Source: Nipponacmea schrenckii (lineage: Eukaryota; Mollusca; Gastropoda; Lottiidae). Taken from it: a stretch of DNA of 64,000 bases. Within the stretch, counting starts at the first letter, position 1, and each line of letters starts with the position of its first letter. Below the pieces are notes generated by a model that did no database searches, had not been told where the DNA came from, and saw nothing but the letters and a program-made list of their open reading frames with translations. The DNA is taken from positions 1,178,001 through 1,242,000 of the forward strand of contig JAUJPP010000002.1 in NCBI GenBank assembly GCA_030562195.1, in the 5' to 3' direction. The position numbers and the translations under genes were made by a program. This document shows positions 35,873 through 47,880 of the stretch, in pieces.

Positions 35873-36500
35873 CTAATATTAAGCCAAAACATAGAAGATT
35901 GCAGTGCGAGAGCTTTTGGATGGACCAGTTGGACACAGTATATCCGAATGGCTTAAACCTTCAGCATGACAACCAAATAATCCCCTTCATCACCACCTAT
36001 AATCATACTGCTACCAACGCATCGGTAATTTTAAAAATTACTATAAAACTCTACAACAGAAATATCCACAGGTTTATACTAAAAGAATTGTTACCGCGTT
36101 CAAGAGGAATAAAAATCTTAGTAACCATTTAGTCCATGGCAGACTTGAACCACTGCAAAACGTTTTTTCAAATCCATAACTGTTTTATATATATATATAT
36201 ATCACATATTACCTTAAATAATTATTAGTCAAATGTCATCAAGCATACACTTTAGTTTATTATAGGTCAATGGGCTCCAGTATTTGAACAGGATAATGAG
36301 GACCAAAATTAAAAAGTTATTTTGTTTTTTTAGATTTGGATTTCAGAACCGTTGAAAGATCAAGACTTCCATACTTTTCATGATTATAACCTTAACCATT
36401 TTTAACTATTGTTTACACTAACTATCTCATCCTATAATGTTGTTTCTTACTTCATGACCTAGGCCAGTGCTTTCTTGAGAATACTATTCTCATCTCACCC
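35873..36500 (+). mobile_element. Insertion with a retroelement-like coding fragment
   Basis: Units I-II and III run ...AAAAAATAACACTGATTTAGG without a break, whereas here about 630 bases separate AAAAAATAAC from TAACACTGATT, so TAAC may be the target duplication. A frame from about 35899 to 36132 reads ESFWMDQLDTVYPNGLN, a phrasing I associate with the C-terminal parts of animal reverse-transcriptase elements. It is too short to classify. A (TA)n run lies at 36186-36202. Confidence 0.55.
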
Positions 36501-37537
36501 TAACACTGATTAAGGAATTTGTGTTTTTAATTTATTGATAACAATAACAATATATATAATAACAAAATATTGCACTGTGCCTGTCTATCTTCTGGATCAT
36601 GTTTGATTAAAATAAAAAAACATTTCTCTTTTTCCTTGCAACACCAAGAAGAAGACACAAATACATGTATACAACAATATATCTTTTTAAGCCTTTTTCA
36701 TCTGTTTAAATTGTAAATATTCACTTTAAATCAAATTCTATCTTGCATTTGCTGTACTATACAAATTACTCATTTTGATTGAATTTGATTTACACTGAAA
36801 TCAATATTGGCTTAAAGTAAAATAGGCTTACTCAGCTCATTATTATAGTTCTGATCAAACTATTAAGTTTCAGAAAGCCTAAACCAATATTGATGAAATT
36901 TGATTTAGACTGATTCAGACAATTAACATAGTTTGAAGAAGGTTTACTTAACTTCATGAGCATTGTTGGTTTAAATCAGTTTCAGACAGTAAAGCTACAC
37001 CACCTCCAGACTTTTGATTGAATTTGACTTTCATTAAATATATACAAATTATACAGATTGAAATGGGCTTACTCAGTTCATTTGCTAAATACGTTGCAAT
37101 CAAATGATCTTGGTCAAATCTAATTGCGGAAACCAAAATCTAACAAGGACCAATTAAACTACCCAGACTATTTGATTGAATTTGATTTACACTGAATGTG
37201 TGCAATTAAACAGATTAAATAAGCATTCAGTGGCATTCAATTACAGTTTTAAACAGAAAATATAGGAAAATTACATTCTGCTGATTGAATTTGATTTACA
37301 CTGAATATATACAATTAAGATTGAAGATTAAAATAGGCTTACTCAGATCGTTAGAAATGTTGATTCCAATCAAATGATCCAGATTCTATCACGTTTCATC
37401 AGACAGTAAAGCTAAACTACCCAGACCTTTTGATTGAATTTGATTTGATATACAGTACATTGATTTTAAGAGAGATTTTGAAATCAGTATATATCATTAT
37501 AGCAGGCTATTAAAGAATTTGATTAACAGAGTTCACA
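36501..37537. other. Upstream region of A6
   Basis: Homologue of the A4 upstream region with its repeat blocks. The minus-strand frame 36954-37136 (and its relatives at 42151-42450 and 56820-57119) is chance openness in these repeats. Confidence 0.6.
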
Positions 37538-37545
37538 TATAAATA
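37538..37545 (+). promoter_or_regulatory. TATA box of A6
   Basis: TATAAATA still present 84 bases before the A6 ATG although the gene is broken. Confidence 0.7.
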
Positions 37546-37621
37546 TCTCGATATCTGTTCACTTGTCATTCAATATCTCAACTTCTCTCAATAAACAAAA
37601 CTTTAATATTCTAAATACAAA

Positions 37622-37969
37622 ATGGCAGCCACTTTTACTTAAAGTTATTCACATTTTGCTGTTTTAAGAAATCAAACTGAGACTCGATTATCAGATCTGA
37701 CAGAATCAAAACAAACTAATGTGGGAACTACAGATATGAAGATGAGATTATCTTCAACAATTAAATACTGGAAGATACCAAAATCATTTGTTATCACCTT
37801 GTAAGACTGGAAGTCCAAGTAGAAGATATATTCCTGTTACTATTATGAAGAATGGTTTGAAATGTACAGCCTGTTACATTGGTTTTCGAGAGGTACCACT
37901 GTAAGTCCAAGTAGAAGATATATTCCTGTAACTATTATAAAGAATGGTTTGAAATGTACAGCCTGTTAG
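37622..37969 (+). pseudogene. A6: broken family A gene
   Basis: Codon 7 is a TAA in place of GAA, a 17-base deletion near 37752 shifts the frame, and the normal TAG has become TAC, leaving the duplicated 3' end (about 37900-37969) to supply the next TAG. Three independent lesions make it a pseudogene. Confidence 0.92.
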
Positions 37970-38686
37970 ACATCTGATGGTTGAAGTAACATTGGATTAG
38001 AAAAACTAAAAACTAAACTGTATTTGGTAGCCTACAGGAAATTATCAAAATATGAAAAACCCAACAGATAAGGACAGATATTGATTCATCTTAAAACAAT
38101 TCACCATGAAAGTGCAATATTTTGTTATTTATTGTTATTGTTTGTTATTGTTATAACATGTTGAATACATGTACATTTTAAGAAATAAAAATACAAAATT
38201 AAACTAATCTTGTATATGGTTTAAACCTTTATCATTTTTGTATAAGAAGTGCCCTAGAAAAATACAAAATATATTGTGATAAATTATAAACTTTGAATAT
38301 GGACAACATGATATCAATCTTTTTGTTAAACTACATTATGGAATTTGCAACATCTATTTTACCGTGTAAAAATGTTCCCTTTTCAATAGATACTCGGTCA
38401 ACTTGTTTATGGTACATTTGATTCTATTTAAGAAACATAAAACTTCAATGATGTTGATTTATTTACAAATACTAACAACACTGTACAATAAAAATGATAA
38501 AATTAACAAAACAATATAACAATAATATTAATAAAACAATATAACAATAATATTAATAAAACAATATAACAATAATATTAATAAAACAATATAACAATAA
38601 TATTAATAAAACAATATAACAATAATATTAATAAAACAATATAACAATTATCATATTTTTAATATAATGTAAAAATATAAATTTAT
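37970..38686. other. Convergent spacer A6/B3 with 25-bp AT repeats
   Basis: Homologous to 30874-31544. The AT-rich 25-bp array at 38510-38650 has about six units, the longest of the three versions. Confidence 0.7.
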
Positions 38687-39430
38687 CTAACACAGTGTAG
38701 ATTTTAAACCATTGATAAATTTAGTTTGTAAAACATCATGATCATTATCACCAACATCATCATTATCATTTATATTATAAACATAAGACTGAGATAAATA
38801 ATTCTCATATTTTTTACCATGATGATAAGATACAGTACGAGTCACACAAAATCTTGTAAAATTATTGGTACATGTACTTGGTACTGTTTCTGGATCACAA
38901 AATCTAGTAAAATTATTGGTACTTGGTACTGTTTCTGGATCACAAAATCTAGTAAAATTATTGGTACTTGGTACTGTTTCTGGATCACTAAATCTTGTGA
39001 AATTATTGGTACACGGTACAGTTTCTGGATCACTAAATCTCATGAAATTATTGGTACTTGGTACTTTTTCTGGATCACTAAATCTTGTGAAATTATTGGT
39101 ACATGGTACTGTTTCTGAATCACTGACTCTAGTAATGTAATTGTTACAGCTACTTTGATTCAGTAAGCTTAGAAGTTGTTTCTCTAACAGAATTTCTTTC
39201 GTTTTTAAATTATCATTGACCATTTTAATATTCTGTCTCTTTTTCTGAATTTTAATTAATCTTCTATCAATTTTCTTATTGACTAATTTCTTCTTAAATT
39301 CAACTGTATCAGTTTCTACAACTTGACAAAACTTGTTACTTTTACAAATAACTGGAGTTTCAGAAAAGAAACTTGTATTACAGGCATTATTAGTTTCACA
39401 ATAGAAATTATCTCTAGATTCTGGAAACAT
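38687..39430 (-). CDS. B3: family B protein with 15-residue repeats, 247 aa
   Basis: Intact from the same ATG as B2. The N-terminal 58 residues are identical to B2 and the acidic tail differs by only a few residues (GDNDHDVL for VDNDHDVV). The repeat region has five full 15-residue units plus degenerate ends, one unit being two residues longer (PSTCTNN). Substitutions such as EKVPS and NNFMRF show the units are not perfectly homogenised. The terminal NGLKSTLC is kept. Convergent with the dead A6 and upstream of the dead A7, so B3 is the only intact member of its unit. Confidence 0.84.
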   Translation of the reverse strand: MFPESRDNFYCETNNACNTSFFSETPVICKSNKFCQVVETDTVEFKKKLVNKKIDRRLIKIQKKRQNIKMVNDNLKTKEILLEKQLLSLLNQSSCNNYITRVSDSETVPCTNNFTRFSDPEKVPSTNNFMRFSDPETVPCTNNFTRFSDPETVPSTNNFTRFCDPETVPSTNNFTRFCDPETVPSTCTNNFTRFCVTRTVSYHHGKKYENYLSQSYVYNINDNDDVGDNDHDVLQTKFINGLKSTLC

Positions 39431-39506
39431 GTTGATAATGTTATTTTAAGTTGTGTTATAATAAACTAATGATGGTATTATAAAGATCTAGAATAAGTTA
39501 TAAAGA

Positions 39507-39514
39507 TATTTATA
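39507..39514 (-). promoter_or_regulatory. TATA box of B3
   Basis: TATAAATATC on the minus strand, 84 bases before the ATG. Confidence 0.75.
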
Positions 39515-39613
39515 TAAGTTATAAAATATGAGACTAGTTATCTGTCATTAATAATGATCATTCTGTCATATTGAAATGATTATTCTGTCATATTGTTGAA
39601 ATGATTAAGTTAT

Positions 39614-40303
39614 TAATGATATTATGTCTGGTATATGCAGGAGATAGGTAATCTAAAAGATTTCCTGTATATGATAAAAGTACGCCTCAGAGATATTAAT
39701 ATACAAGATTGGTCTGAAAATATAAATAACAGTGAGAGTCTAAATGAATATTGTACATTCAAAATAAACTTATGTCAAGAAACATATCTATCTTCAAATA
39801 TTCCAAAACACATTTGTAGAAACATAACTTTATTAAGACTTAACTTATTTCCCTTGAATTGTAATTTATACCGCAGAAATCAAAGTAGCTCAGATAAATG
39901 TCCATTATGTCACGTAGCCAAGGAAGATTTGTTTCATATTCTGTTAGAATGTAAAGCGTATAGTCAATTAAGATCTTATCTCATACCAAATAAATTTACC
40001 GAATCCCTACCAAATCGACATATTTTTCGTACAATATGCAGCACATCTAACGTGGGTGATCTGAGATCTATTTCATCCTTTTTAGACCAGTGGATGATTC
40101 TACGGAAATCACTATTATAAATAATTATGTAATTATATTTGTAAATATTAGAATATTTATTCATTATCTACTTATGTATTTCATGTATATTATACCCGTT
40201 TCTTTATTATACTACATATTATGTATTTAAATTGATACATATGCTGTACCTATGGATCAATGATCCCAGTGCTGAATAAATGATTATTATTATTATTATT
40301 ATT
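39614..40303 (+). mobile_element. 5'-truncated LINE with 14-bp target duplication
   Basis: A 690-bp insert between two copies of AATGATTAAGTTAT (39600-39613 and 40304-40317), ending in (ATT)n. The empty site is present in units I and II (near 32640). The open part, 39635-40120, is the C-terminal end of a reverse-transcriptase polyprotein: it contains the zinc-knuckle-like CPLCHVAKEDLFHILLEC that follows the RT domain in many Jockey/CR1-type elements. The insert reads plus, opposite to B3 and A7. Confidence 0.9.
39635..40120 (+). pseudogene. C-terminal fragment of a LINE reverse-transcriptase ORF
   Basis: About 161 codons remain open. The C-x2-C...H...C zinc motif is at residues 88-107. The catalytic RT domain and endonuclease are absent because of 5' truncation, so the fragment cannot move by itself. 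The ATG is just an internal Met. Confidence 0.85.
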
Positions 40304-40317
40304 AATGATTAAGTTAT

Positions 40318-40984
40318 ATAAGATAAATTGATTAATGATGGTGAACACTTCTCAGTAAGGAAGCTAAACATTATACAGTATTTAGTAGGCTACATCTATC
40401 TATATCTTAAAATAAACTTTTACTGTCTGATCCAGAAGGATGAAGATTTTTTATATATTAAATTATATTAAGAAATATTATTTTGATAAACCATATATTT
40501 TTAAAATTATAAAAAAAAATATATACAAAAATTAAAAGTTCCTAATATCAGGGAATTGATTAATTTAGGGGAATAATTATTTTATGCTTAAAGAAAACAA
40601 GATAAAAAGTCAATTATTGAATAATTAATCTAGTGTGTGATATTAGTTTCAATATCTGAATTTATTAATTTTGAATATTTGTAATTTAATCTCCATTGTT
40701 TCCCCTTCAATAATGAGAACACTTGATTTTCATTGTGATAAATTTTATAGAGGAAATTCTTCAGTTGAAAATAAAAAGTTGATAGAAATAAATAACAGGT
40801 TTAGCTATATTGAAGGTTTATTTTCAAATAAATAACAATATATATGATAACAATTAAGACAACAATTAAGATAACAATGTCAAACAATAACAAAGTAACA
40901 GTTCTAGGGTTTAATTAGCACTAAATCTTCTTGTTATTAAATTCAATAGAATTTTTTGTCTGTCTATTTCTCTGTCTCTCTCTC
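40318..40984. other. Spacer between B3 and A7 (3' flank of A7)
   Basis: Homologous to the B2/A5 spacer; no extra gene seen. Confidence 0.6.
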
Positions 40985-41258
40985 TCAGCAGATTGTTGTT
41001 TTTCTTCCATTTCTCACAACTGTAACAGGGAAAAATATCTTCGTGGACTTGCAGTCTTACAAGGTGATAACAAATGATTTTGGTATCTTCCAGTATTTAA
41101 TTGTTGGAGATTTTCTTTAAGTCTTGACAATCTCATCTTTTTTTCTGTATTTCCTGCATCAGTTTTGTTTGATTCTGTGAGATCTGATAATCTCGTTTCA
41201 GTTTGATTTCTTAAAACAGCCCAAAATGTGAATAACTTTCAGTAAAAGTGGCTGTCAT
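40985..41258 (-). pseudogene. A7: broken family A gene, minus-strand subtype
   Basis: Two separate 2-base insertions, one after codon 12 (the AACAGCCCAAAATG run near 41220) and one near the 3' end (ACAGGGAAAAATATC near 41030), destroy the frame. The close relative A9 lacks both. The TATA box (41335-41342) survives. Confidence 0.9.
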
Positions 41259-41334
41259 TTTGTGTTTAGAATATTAAAGTTAATAATATTGAGAGAAGTT
41301 GAAATATTGAATGACAAGTGAACAGATATCAAGA

Positions 41335-41342
41335 TATTTATA
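41335..41342 (-). promoter_or_regulatory. TATA box of A7
   Basis: TATAAATATC on the minus strand, 84 bases before the former ATG. Confidence 0.6.
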
Positions 41343-42758
41343 TGTGAACATTATTTACTCATGTCATCTAGATGTTAATGATGACACTGTGTCAATATTC
41401 ATAGCTTACTTTATTATTAAAGATTATACTTTATTATTGATTAGATTACACATCAATAATTAAATCACTTATCTGATTGATGACTTGATTTAATCAAAGA
41501 ATTTATAGTTAATTGGATACTAAATGTAGATCTCAAATCTCAAATTGCCAGTATAATATTTTACATTTTGGTGAAATGATTTTCAAATAAATTTTAAATT
41601 TACATCATTAAATGTTGGAAGTTAAAAAAGAATCTGCTTCAAGTTCTCTACTTTCAAAGACTATAAATATAGTATACATTTGATCTGTTAAAAAATAACA
41701 CTGATTTAGGAATTTGTGTTTTTAATTTAGAATAATAACATTGATAACAATAACAATATATATAATAACAAAATATTGCACTGTGCCTGTCTATCTTCTG
41801 GATCATGTTTGATTAAAATAGAAAAACATTTCTCTTTTTCCTTGCAACACCAACAAGAAGACACAAATACATGTATACAACAATATATCTTTTTAAGCCT
41901 TTTTCATCTGTTTTAATTGTAAATATTCACTTTAAATCAAATTCAATCTTGCATTTGCTGTAATATACAAATTACTCATTTTGATTGAATTTGATTTACA
42001 CTGAAATCAATATTGGCTTAAATTAAAATAGGCTTACTCGGTTTATTGGTATTGTTCTGATCAAACTATTAAGTTTTAGACAGCCTAAACCAATGTTGAC
42101 GAAATTTGATTTAAACTGATTAACATAGTTTGAAGAAGGTTTACTTAACTTCATGAGCATTGTTGGTTTAAATCAGTTTCAGACAGTAAAGCTACACAAC
42201 CTCCAGACTTTTGATTGAATTTGATTTTCATTAAATATATACAAATTATACAGATTGAAATGGGCTTACTCAGTTCATTTGCTAAATACGTTGCAATCAA
42301 ATGATCTTGGTTAAATCTAATTGTGGAAAGCAAAATCAAACAAGGACCAATTAAACTACCCAGACTATTTGATTTACACTGAATATGTGTAATTAAACAG
42401 ATTAATAATAATAATAAACTCTTTATTTTACATGGGTCAGAATTAGGCATTCAGTGGCATTCAATTACAGTTTTAAACAGAAAATATAGGAAAATTACAT
42501 TCTGCTGATTGAATTTGATTTACACTGAATATATACAATTAACATTGAAGATTAAAATAGGCTTACTCAGTTCATTAGAAATGTTGATTCCAATCAAATG
42601 ATCCAGATTCAATCAAGTTTCAGACAGTAAAGCTAAACTACCCAGACCTTTTGATTGAATTTGATTTGATATACAGTACATTGATTTTAAGAGAGATTTT
42701 GAAATCAGTATCTATCATTATAGCAAGCTATTAAAGAGTTTGATTAAAAGAGTTCACA
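41343..42758. repeat. Divergent spacer A7/A8, duplicated at 56012-57427
   Basis: Same content as 29040-30424. It carries a shared marker: about 40 bases of a LINE 3' end (TAATAATAAACTCTTTATTT and CATGGGTCAGAATTA) inserted near 42404-42444. The same insertion is at about 57063-57110, proving that this spacer and the one at 56-57 kb descend from one duplication. Confidence 0.9.
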
Positions 42759-42766
42759 TATAAATA
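42759..42766 (+). promoter_or_regulatory. TATA box of A8
   Basis: TATAAATA 84 bases before the former ATG. Confidence 0.6.
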
Positions 42767-42842
42767 TCTTGATATCTGTTCACTTGTCATTCAATATTTC
42801 AACTTCTCTCAATATTATTAACTTTAATATTCTAAACACAAA

Positions 42843-42936
42843 ATGACAGCCACTTTTACTGAAGTTATTCACATTTTGCTGTTTTAAGAAATCAAACTGA
42901 GACTAGATTATCAGGTTTGCTAGAATCAAAACAAAA
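42843..42936 (+). pseudogene. A8, 5' part: broken family A gene
   Basis: A one-base deletion (ACTGAAGTTATTC for ACTGAAAGTTATTC) brings a stop at codon 15. The gene is then cut at 42936 by the mobile block and resumes at 52497-52676. A10 shares the deletion, so the frameshift is older than the insertion. Confidence 0.92.
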
Positions 42937-44337
42937 CTAGAACTGTGAACAGCTCCGAGCGTGGCAACTATGCGTTATCCCATGGATTTCGAACATTTTG
43001 AAACTTCTAACCTGCTAGCTTTCAATTCCGGTACTTTTCAGCCTCCAATTGTGGAACAAGCGTAACAATATTGTTAGATCTATAGACAGCTGATGTCAAG
43101 GCCATTCTATATGGAAAATTTCAAAGTCATTGAAGGTGAAGGTCACAAGATTTAGAATTTCAAATTTTTAAAAAATTCAAACGGGCATAAATAATAGATG
43201 ACGGACTAATTAAATTTTAAAGAAAATTTGCCATTATCGGAAAAATGGCGCATGCGCAACTAGCAATTGGAATTTTTTTCTTCTCGGGGGATACAAATTA
43301 TTTTGTATAGCTAATATATACTGTTTTTGCTTACATTCTTGAATTACACGGGATGTAGGGTCGCCTGAAATGAGATAAAAAACCGGAAGTCCCCACGCCC
43401 AAACCGGAAGTGATCAAAAAATTTTGATGATATATTTTTAATTGTGTTGCGTATTTATCTATATCCTGTAAATTTCAGATCGATCCCAACATTAGAGCCC
43501 GAAAGTGTAATATAACCGTCCAAAATTGCAAAATAGTCAGATTTCGGTGGGCTATAAAACCGGAAGTTAATATTTTTCATGCAATATCAGCACATCTGTA
43601 GACAGCTGAGGTCAAGGACATTCTACATCTCAAATGTCAAGGTCATTGAAGGTCAAGGTCACGAGATATAGAGTTTTAAATTTTTGAAAAATTCGAACGG
43701 GCATAAAAAAAATTCAAATTCGAAAATCAAAATTCTGTTCCCAACATTTTTTAGATAAAGTATCAAGGTTTTGATAGACACCAAAATCATAAAAATCGGT
43801 CAATAATTGGCAGACTTATTAAATTTTTAAGAAAATTTGCCATTTTTGAAAACTGCGCATGCGCAACATTCAATTTAATTTTTCTTCATCTCAGGGGATT
43901 AAAATCATTTAGTATAGCTTAAATATACTGTTTTTGTTTAGATTCTTGAATTACATGGGAAGCAGGGTCGCCCGACATGAGACGAAAAAACCGGAAGTCC
44001 CCACGCCCAAACCGGAAGTGATCAAAAAATTTTGATGATGTAGTTTTAATTGCGCTGCCTATCTATCTATATCCTGTAAATTTCAGACCGATCCGACTAT
44101 TAGGGCCCGAGCTAGCTTGAAATCTTATTTGCATAATATGCAATTAGCCACTTTCGGGTTAGCGAAAATATTATGTTAGATATTCATTTTTGATTCCAGC
44201 CCATATAAAAACCATTGGTGAAAACAAAAATAGTCTATCTTTTTCCGTTTGGGCTAGAGAGCTTCCCAAAAAAAAAAAAAAAAAAAAAAAAAATAATCCG
44301 AACGAAAACAAAGCGTGACAAATTTTATTTGCCACGC
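42937..44337 (-). mobile_element. H1: Helentron-like element
   Basis: Read on the minus strand, the 5' end is GCGTGGCAAATAAAATTTGT, a near-palindrome (GCGTGGCAAAT/ATTTGTCACGC). The 3' end is a 5-bp stem with 4-base loop (AGCTG TTCA CAGTT) followed by CTAG, and a subterminal TTGCCACGC lies just before it. There is no coding frame. The body has two related blocks (43210-43600 and 43800-44200) with many CCGGAAGT and AAGGTCAAGGTCA motifs. A good second full copy is 52842-54358. Confidence 0.78.
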
Positions 44338-44339
44338 AA

Positions 44340-46996
44340 CTAGAGCCGTACGCCTAACGGCACTGAAGCAGTGCGTTCCATCCAGGGATTCGTTCGTTCG
44401 TTCGTTAAGCAAAAGACAAAAAGGGTTTATTAAAATAAAAAAAATGTGCATCAGAAATATATTTTGATTTCATAACAAACGCTCCCATACCCCCCTTTTC
44501 CCCCTTTCCCCTCTTTGCCCCTCCCCATCCTTAGCCCTCATCATCAATTAAGATAGATAATAAGTTAAAATCATAATAAAAAATGGATAGAGGGTCGTTT
44601 AATCTAAAAAAGATATGCGGATCGCCGAAACTCATATTTGTAAATCGCCCAAACGTAGAGAATAATACCCAATACAAAGTAGATTGTTTTATATATTTAA
44701 GGGGCACAATCTTGATTTTTAGGGGTCGTTTTGGGCCTTTGTTACATTTAAACAGTCCTCAGAAATACTCAAGCTCTAAGAAAATCGCAAAATACCTTGA
44801 AATATACCTCAAAAATTTCACTTTTTATTTTTTTTTCGTGCTGTACGCGGCTGGTCTTCAGTCAGTCTGAAAATTGTGTGTCCTGTTGACAAAATCTACA
44901 ATTGTTATTACATGTACTTTCTTTTTGTTTTATCAGTGTGGGCCTGCGCAGTTGTCTATTTATAACTCTTTGATTTTCCAATATGGCGGGACATTCATAA
45001 TATCTTAAGACATTATGATTTTCAAACATGGATAAATATGTATACCCATGGATTTGAAGGCTCAAATTTCAAAGGTAAGCTCTGTAGACTATGTCTGATT
45101 AGCTAAATAAAAGATTTCATGTGTTTGAGGCTGTTGGATGATTGTCCGAAACAAATCAAGCCAGTGCCCCTTTAAATTCGCAATTTTCAGATGGCGATGA
45201 AACCAAAAGTACAAAAAATATATATAGCATTGGATAGACAATGTCGAAGCTATATACAAATCGAAAGGTCACTAATGCTAAAAGTTGTCTTAAGTCGCCA
45301 GGGTATAATATTGAGACACCACATAAATAGCGCGGCCTAACATTTTAAAATTTATATTGAATAGATTTTCGTCCCTTAGACCATTGTTCCAGTAAACTGT
45401 ATATTATTGTTGCATAATATAAGAGATAAAATTTAAAATTCTAAAGGTTGTAATTTCGTTCCAAATTTTCAATATTTACATCACCCACAACAGGAAAAAC
45501 AACTTTGAATCATTTTAGCTAGATGTACAACGATTAAACTAAAAAATAATTTCAGATCGCTGAAACTTATATCTTGTAGGTCGCCCAAATGCAAAACATT
45601 AAACAGATTGTTTTATAGGGAAAATTCGCAATTTTCAAATGGCGATAAAAGCGGAAGTATACATCTTACAATAAAGCTTAATATATCATTGGATAGAACT
45701 TCTCGAGAGCTATCATATTTGTACAGGTCAAAAATTCGTCAAAGGTCAACGTCACAATATACGACCCTTCAAAGTTTTTTAAATTTTAATCGTTAAAAAA
45801 TCAAAATCAAAAGCAAAATTCAAAAATCGGTCTCCATATATATTTCGGCAATCGGTTATAGATTCTATATACATCAAAATAACACAAATCGAATCATCCC
45901 CCGAGACCCTATTTCGATTTAAAGAAAAACACGCACAGTTAGTATAGAAGAAATTACAAAATTTTGAAATTTTTAAACGCGCAATTTTGATTAAAGTACC
46001 AAGTGTGATATATTAATAGAAAGATGAGATTAAGCGTAAAAGGAATATGTAAGAAAATCTGTCCTATGTAAATTGGGTCACGTGATAGAGCTCTTGAAAG
46101 TTAAAATTCGTGATTTTCAATTGGCTGCAAAACCGGAAGTAAACATCGGACAACAAAAGTGGAGATACCATTGGGCAGATATAATGAAGGGCAATAACTT
46201 TTGTTCAGGTCAAAAGGTCATCAAAGGTCAAGGTTGCGAAATATGACCGGTTAAATTTTTGACAATTACTGAAAAAATTCAACCGGAAATAAAAGAAAAA
46301 CAAAATCGAAATTCAAAAATTCCTTCCCATACTTTTTTGCGTAATCAATTGATGTTTCTAGAAAATCTAAAATTATGCAAATTAGACATATCCCTGAGAA
46401 CTTATTTCAGTTTTACAAAATTTAGACGTATCAAGATGGCGGAAGATCCGTTACTTCCGGTTCGAATTTTCTTAATTTAGCATTATTCAATAGACAATTG
46501 TAGCTAATTGCAAAAGAAATTTTTCAAATATCTTCATTATTCCGGAAGTGCAAAGTTCAACTTTAAAAGCGAATAACATCAAAACCGGAAGTGATATCGT
46601 AATTTTGAAAAATAATTATACTTCGGAATCCAAATGTCTATATATCTGTAAGTTTTCAGATCGATCGAAATAAAACTGTAGAATTTAGAAAATGCAAAAA
46701 ATTTCAAATTCAAAATGTCAGCGACAAAGTTGGGAAATGTATAATTCTTAAATTGCTATTTTTTAAAACTAAATTCAATGTAGTTACCTAAAAAAAAACG
46801 ATCAAAATCGGATCAAAAATAAAGCCGCAAATTGAAAAACAAAGAAAAACTGTAGACGGCGCTACGTCATTTCCTGTAGGTCAAAATGGCGTCAAAATAC
46901 ATTCATCAAATTTAGTCTCGCGGCATTTTCGGGAGAAATGTTAACAGAATGTGCGTGGCATGCGTAGTTTTGGCTGGGCGCTCTGACCAGAATTCG

Positions 46997-47031
<35 letters not shown>

Positions 47032-47070
47032 ATTTCGAAAACAAAGCAGTGCGTTCGATGAACGCACTGC
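44340..47070 (-). mobile_element. H2: second Helentron-like family
   Basis: On the minus strand it starts with a perfect palindrome of arm GCAGTGCGTTC and 3-base spacer (47046-47070) and ends with a hairpin GCCGT/ACGGC (44345-44361) followed by TCTAG. A further copy of the arm, GCAGTGCGTTC at 44368-44378, sits subterminally. It is inserted between A and A inside the 46-bp end repeat of H1. It has no convincing ORF; it contains a TTAA-flanked element and poly-A at 46999-47030. The frames 44254-44451 and 46892-47202 are repeat artefacts. Confidence 0.72.
44697..45175. mobile_element. TTAA-flanked inverted-repeat element, diverged relative of 21696-22194
   Basis: The ends TTAAGGGGCAC... and ...GTGCCCCTTTAA face each other, and the interior matches the earlier copy in reverse (for example TTTAGGGGTCGTTTTGGGCC near 44719). 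Nested inside H2. Confidence 0.7.
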
Positions 47071-47080
47071 AAAAAAAAAA

Positions 47081-47264
47081 AATAATCCGAACGAAAACAA
47101 AGCGTGACAAATTTTATTTGCCACGCAATAATCCGAACGAAAACAAAGCGTGACAAATTTTATTTGCCACGAAATAATCCGAACGAAAACAAAGCGTGAC
47201 AAATTTTATTTGCCACGCAATAATCCGAACGAAAACAAAGCGTGAGAAATTTTATTTGCCACGC
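47081..47264. repeat. 46-bp tandem repeat, four units (H1 end repeat)
   Basis: Exactly four units of 46 bases, each AATAATCCGAACGAAAACAA plus AGCGTGACAAATTTTATTTG plus CCACGC, i.e. the H1 terminal palindrome with a spacer. One unit is at 44292-44337 and three at 52359-52496. Frames through it (46912-47202 and others) are artefacts. Confidence 0.95.
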
Positions 47265-47880
47265 AAAAAAACAATATTTTCCAGCTCTTCAATGCTACGC
47301 TGGATCAAACGCGATACTGACATTTGGCCCTCAATGACTGGCAAGACAGGCGGTTTTATATATATTAGCACTTTAGCACACAGTATAGCAGAAGCCTGGC
47401 ACCGGCTGATATCAGCATATCACATTACGTTGAGCCAAACTGATGAGCTAACTGAAAAAGTTGGGGACCCTCACAGAAAATTAAGTTGGGGTCACTCACA
47501 GAAAATTAAGTTGGGGTTGGTCAAGTTGAAGTCACCCCAAATAATAAAACATGAGGTCCATGTTGGGGTCACATCATCATTAAAGTTGTTCGAGTTGAGT
47601 ACGGTTAATGACCCCAACCTTTTGAGTTTTGATGGAGTGATCCCAACTTTTTTGTATTCTACCAACTTTGCAGGGGGGGGGGGGAGGGGATTCACTTCTC
47701 TTGTGCGGCCCTGAGCCCGACTAACCGAGTGATTGAGCGTTGGTTACGAAATGTCGTTGTTAAATATCACTTTCGGGTTGTAGCTGTCACGTGTGTATTT
47801 AGAAAGGGTTGTGCTAGATTTATTTGGTTTTTCGTGCTTTATCAAAGTTGCTTTTCGGAATATACGCTTTTTCTGTGATT
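47265..47880. other. Unassigned sequence within the nest
   Basis: It includes two copies of CACAGAAAATTAAGTTGGGG (47471-47520) and a run of G near 47672-47685. The 172-codon frame 47196-47714 starts in the 46-bp repeat and runs through this; no domain is recognisable. Confidence 0.5.

Noticed and set aside
47196..47714. 172-codon frame in the Helentron nest
   Set aside because: Begins inside the 46-bp tandem repeat and runs through non-conserved sequence; no domain.
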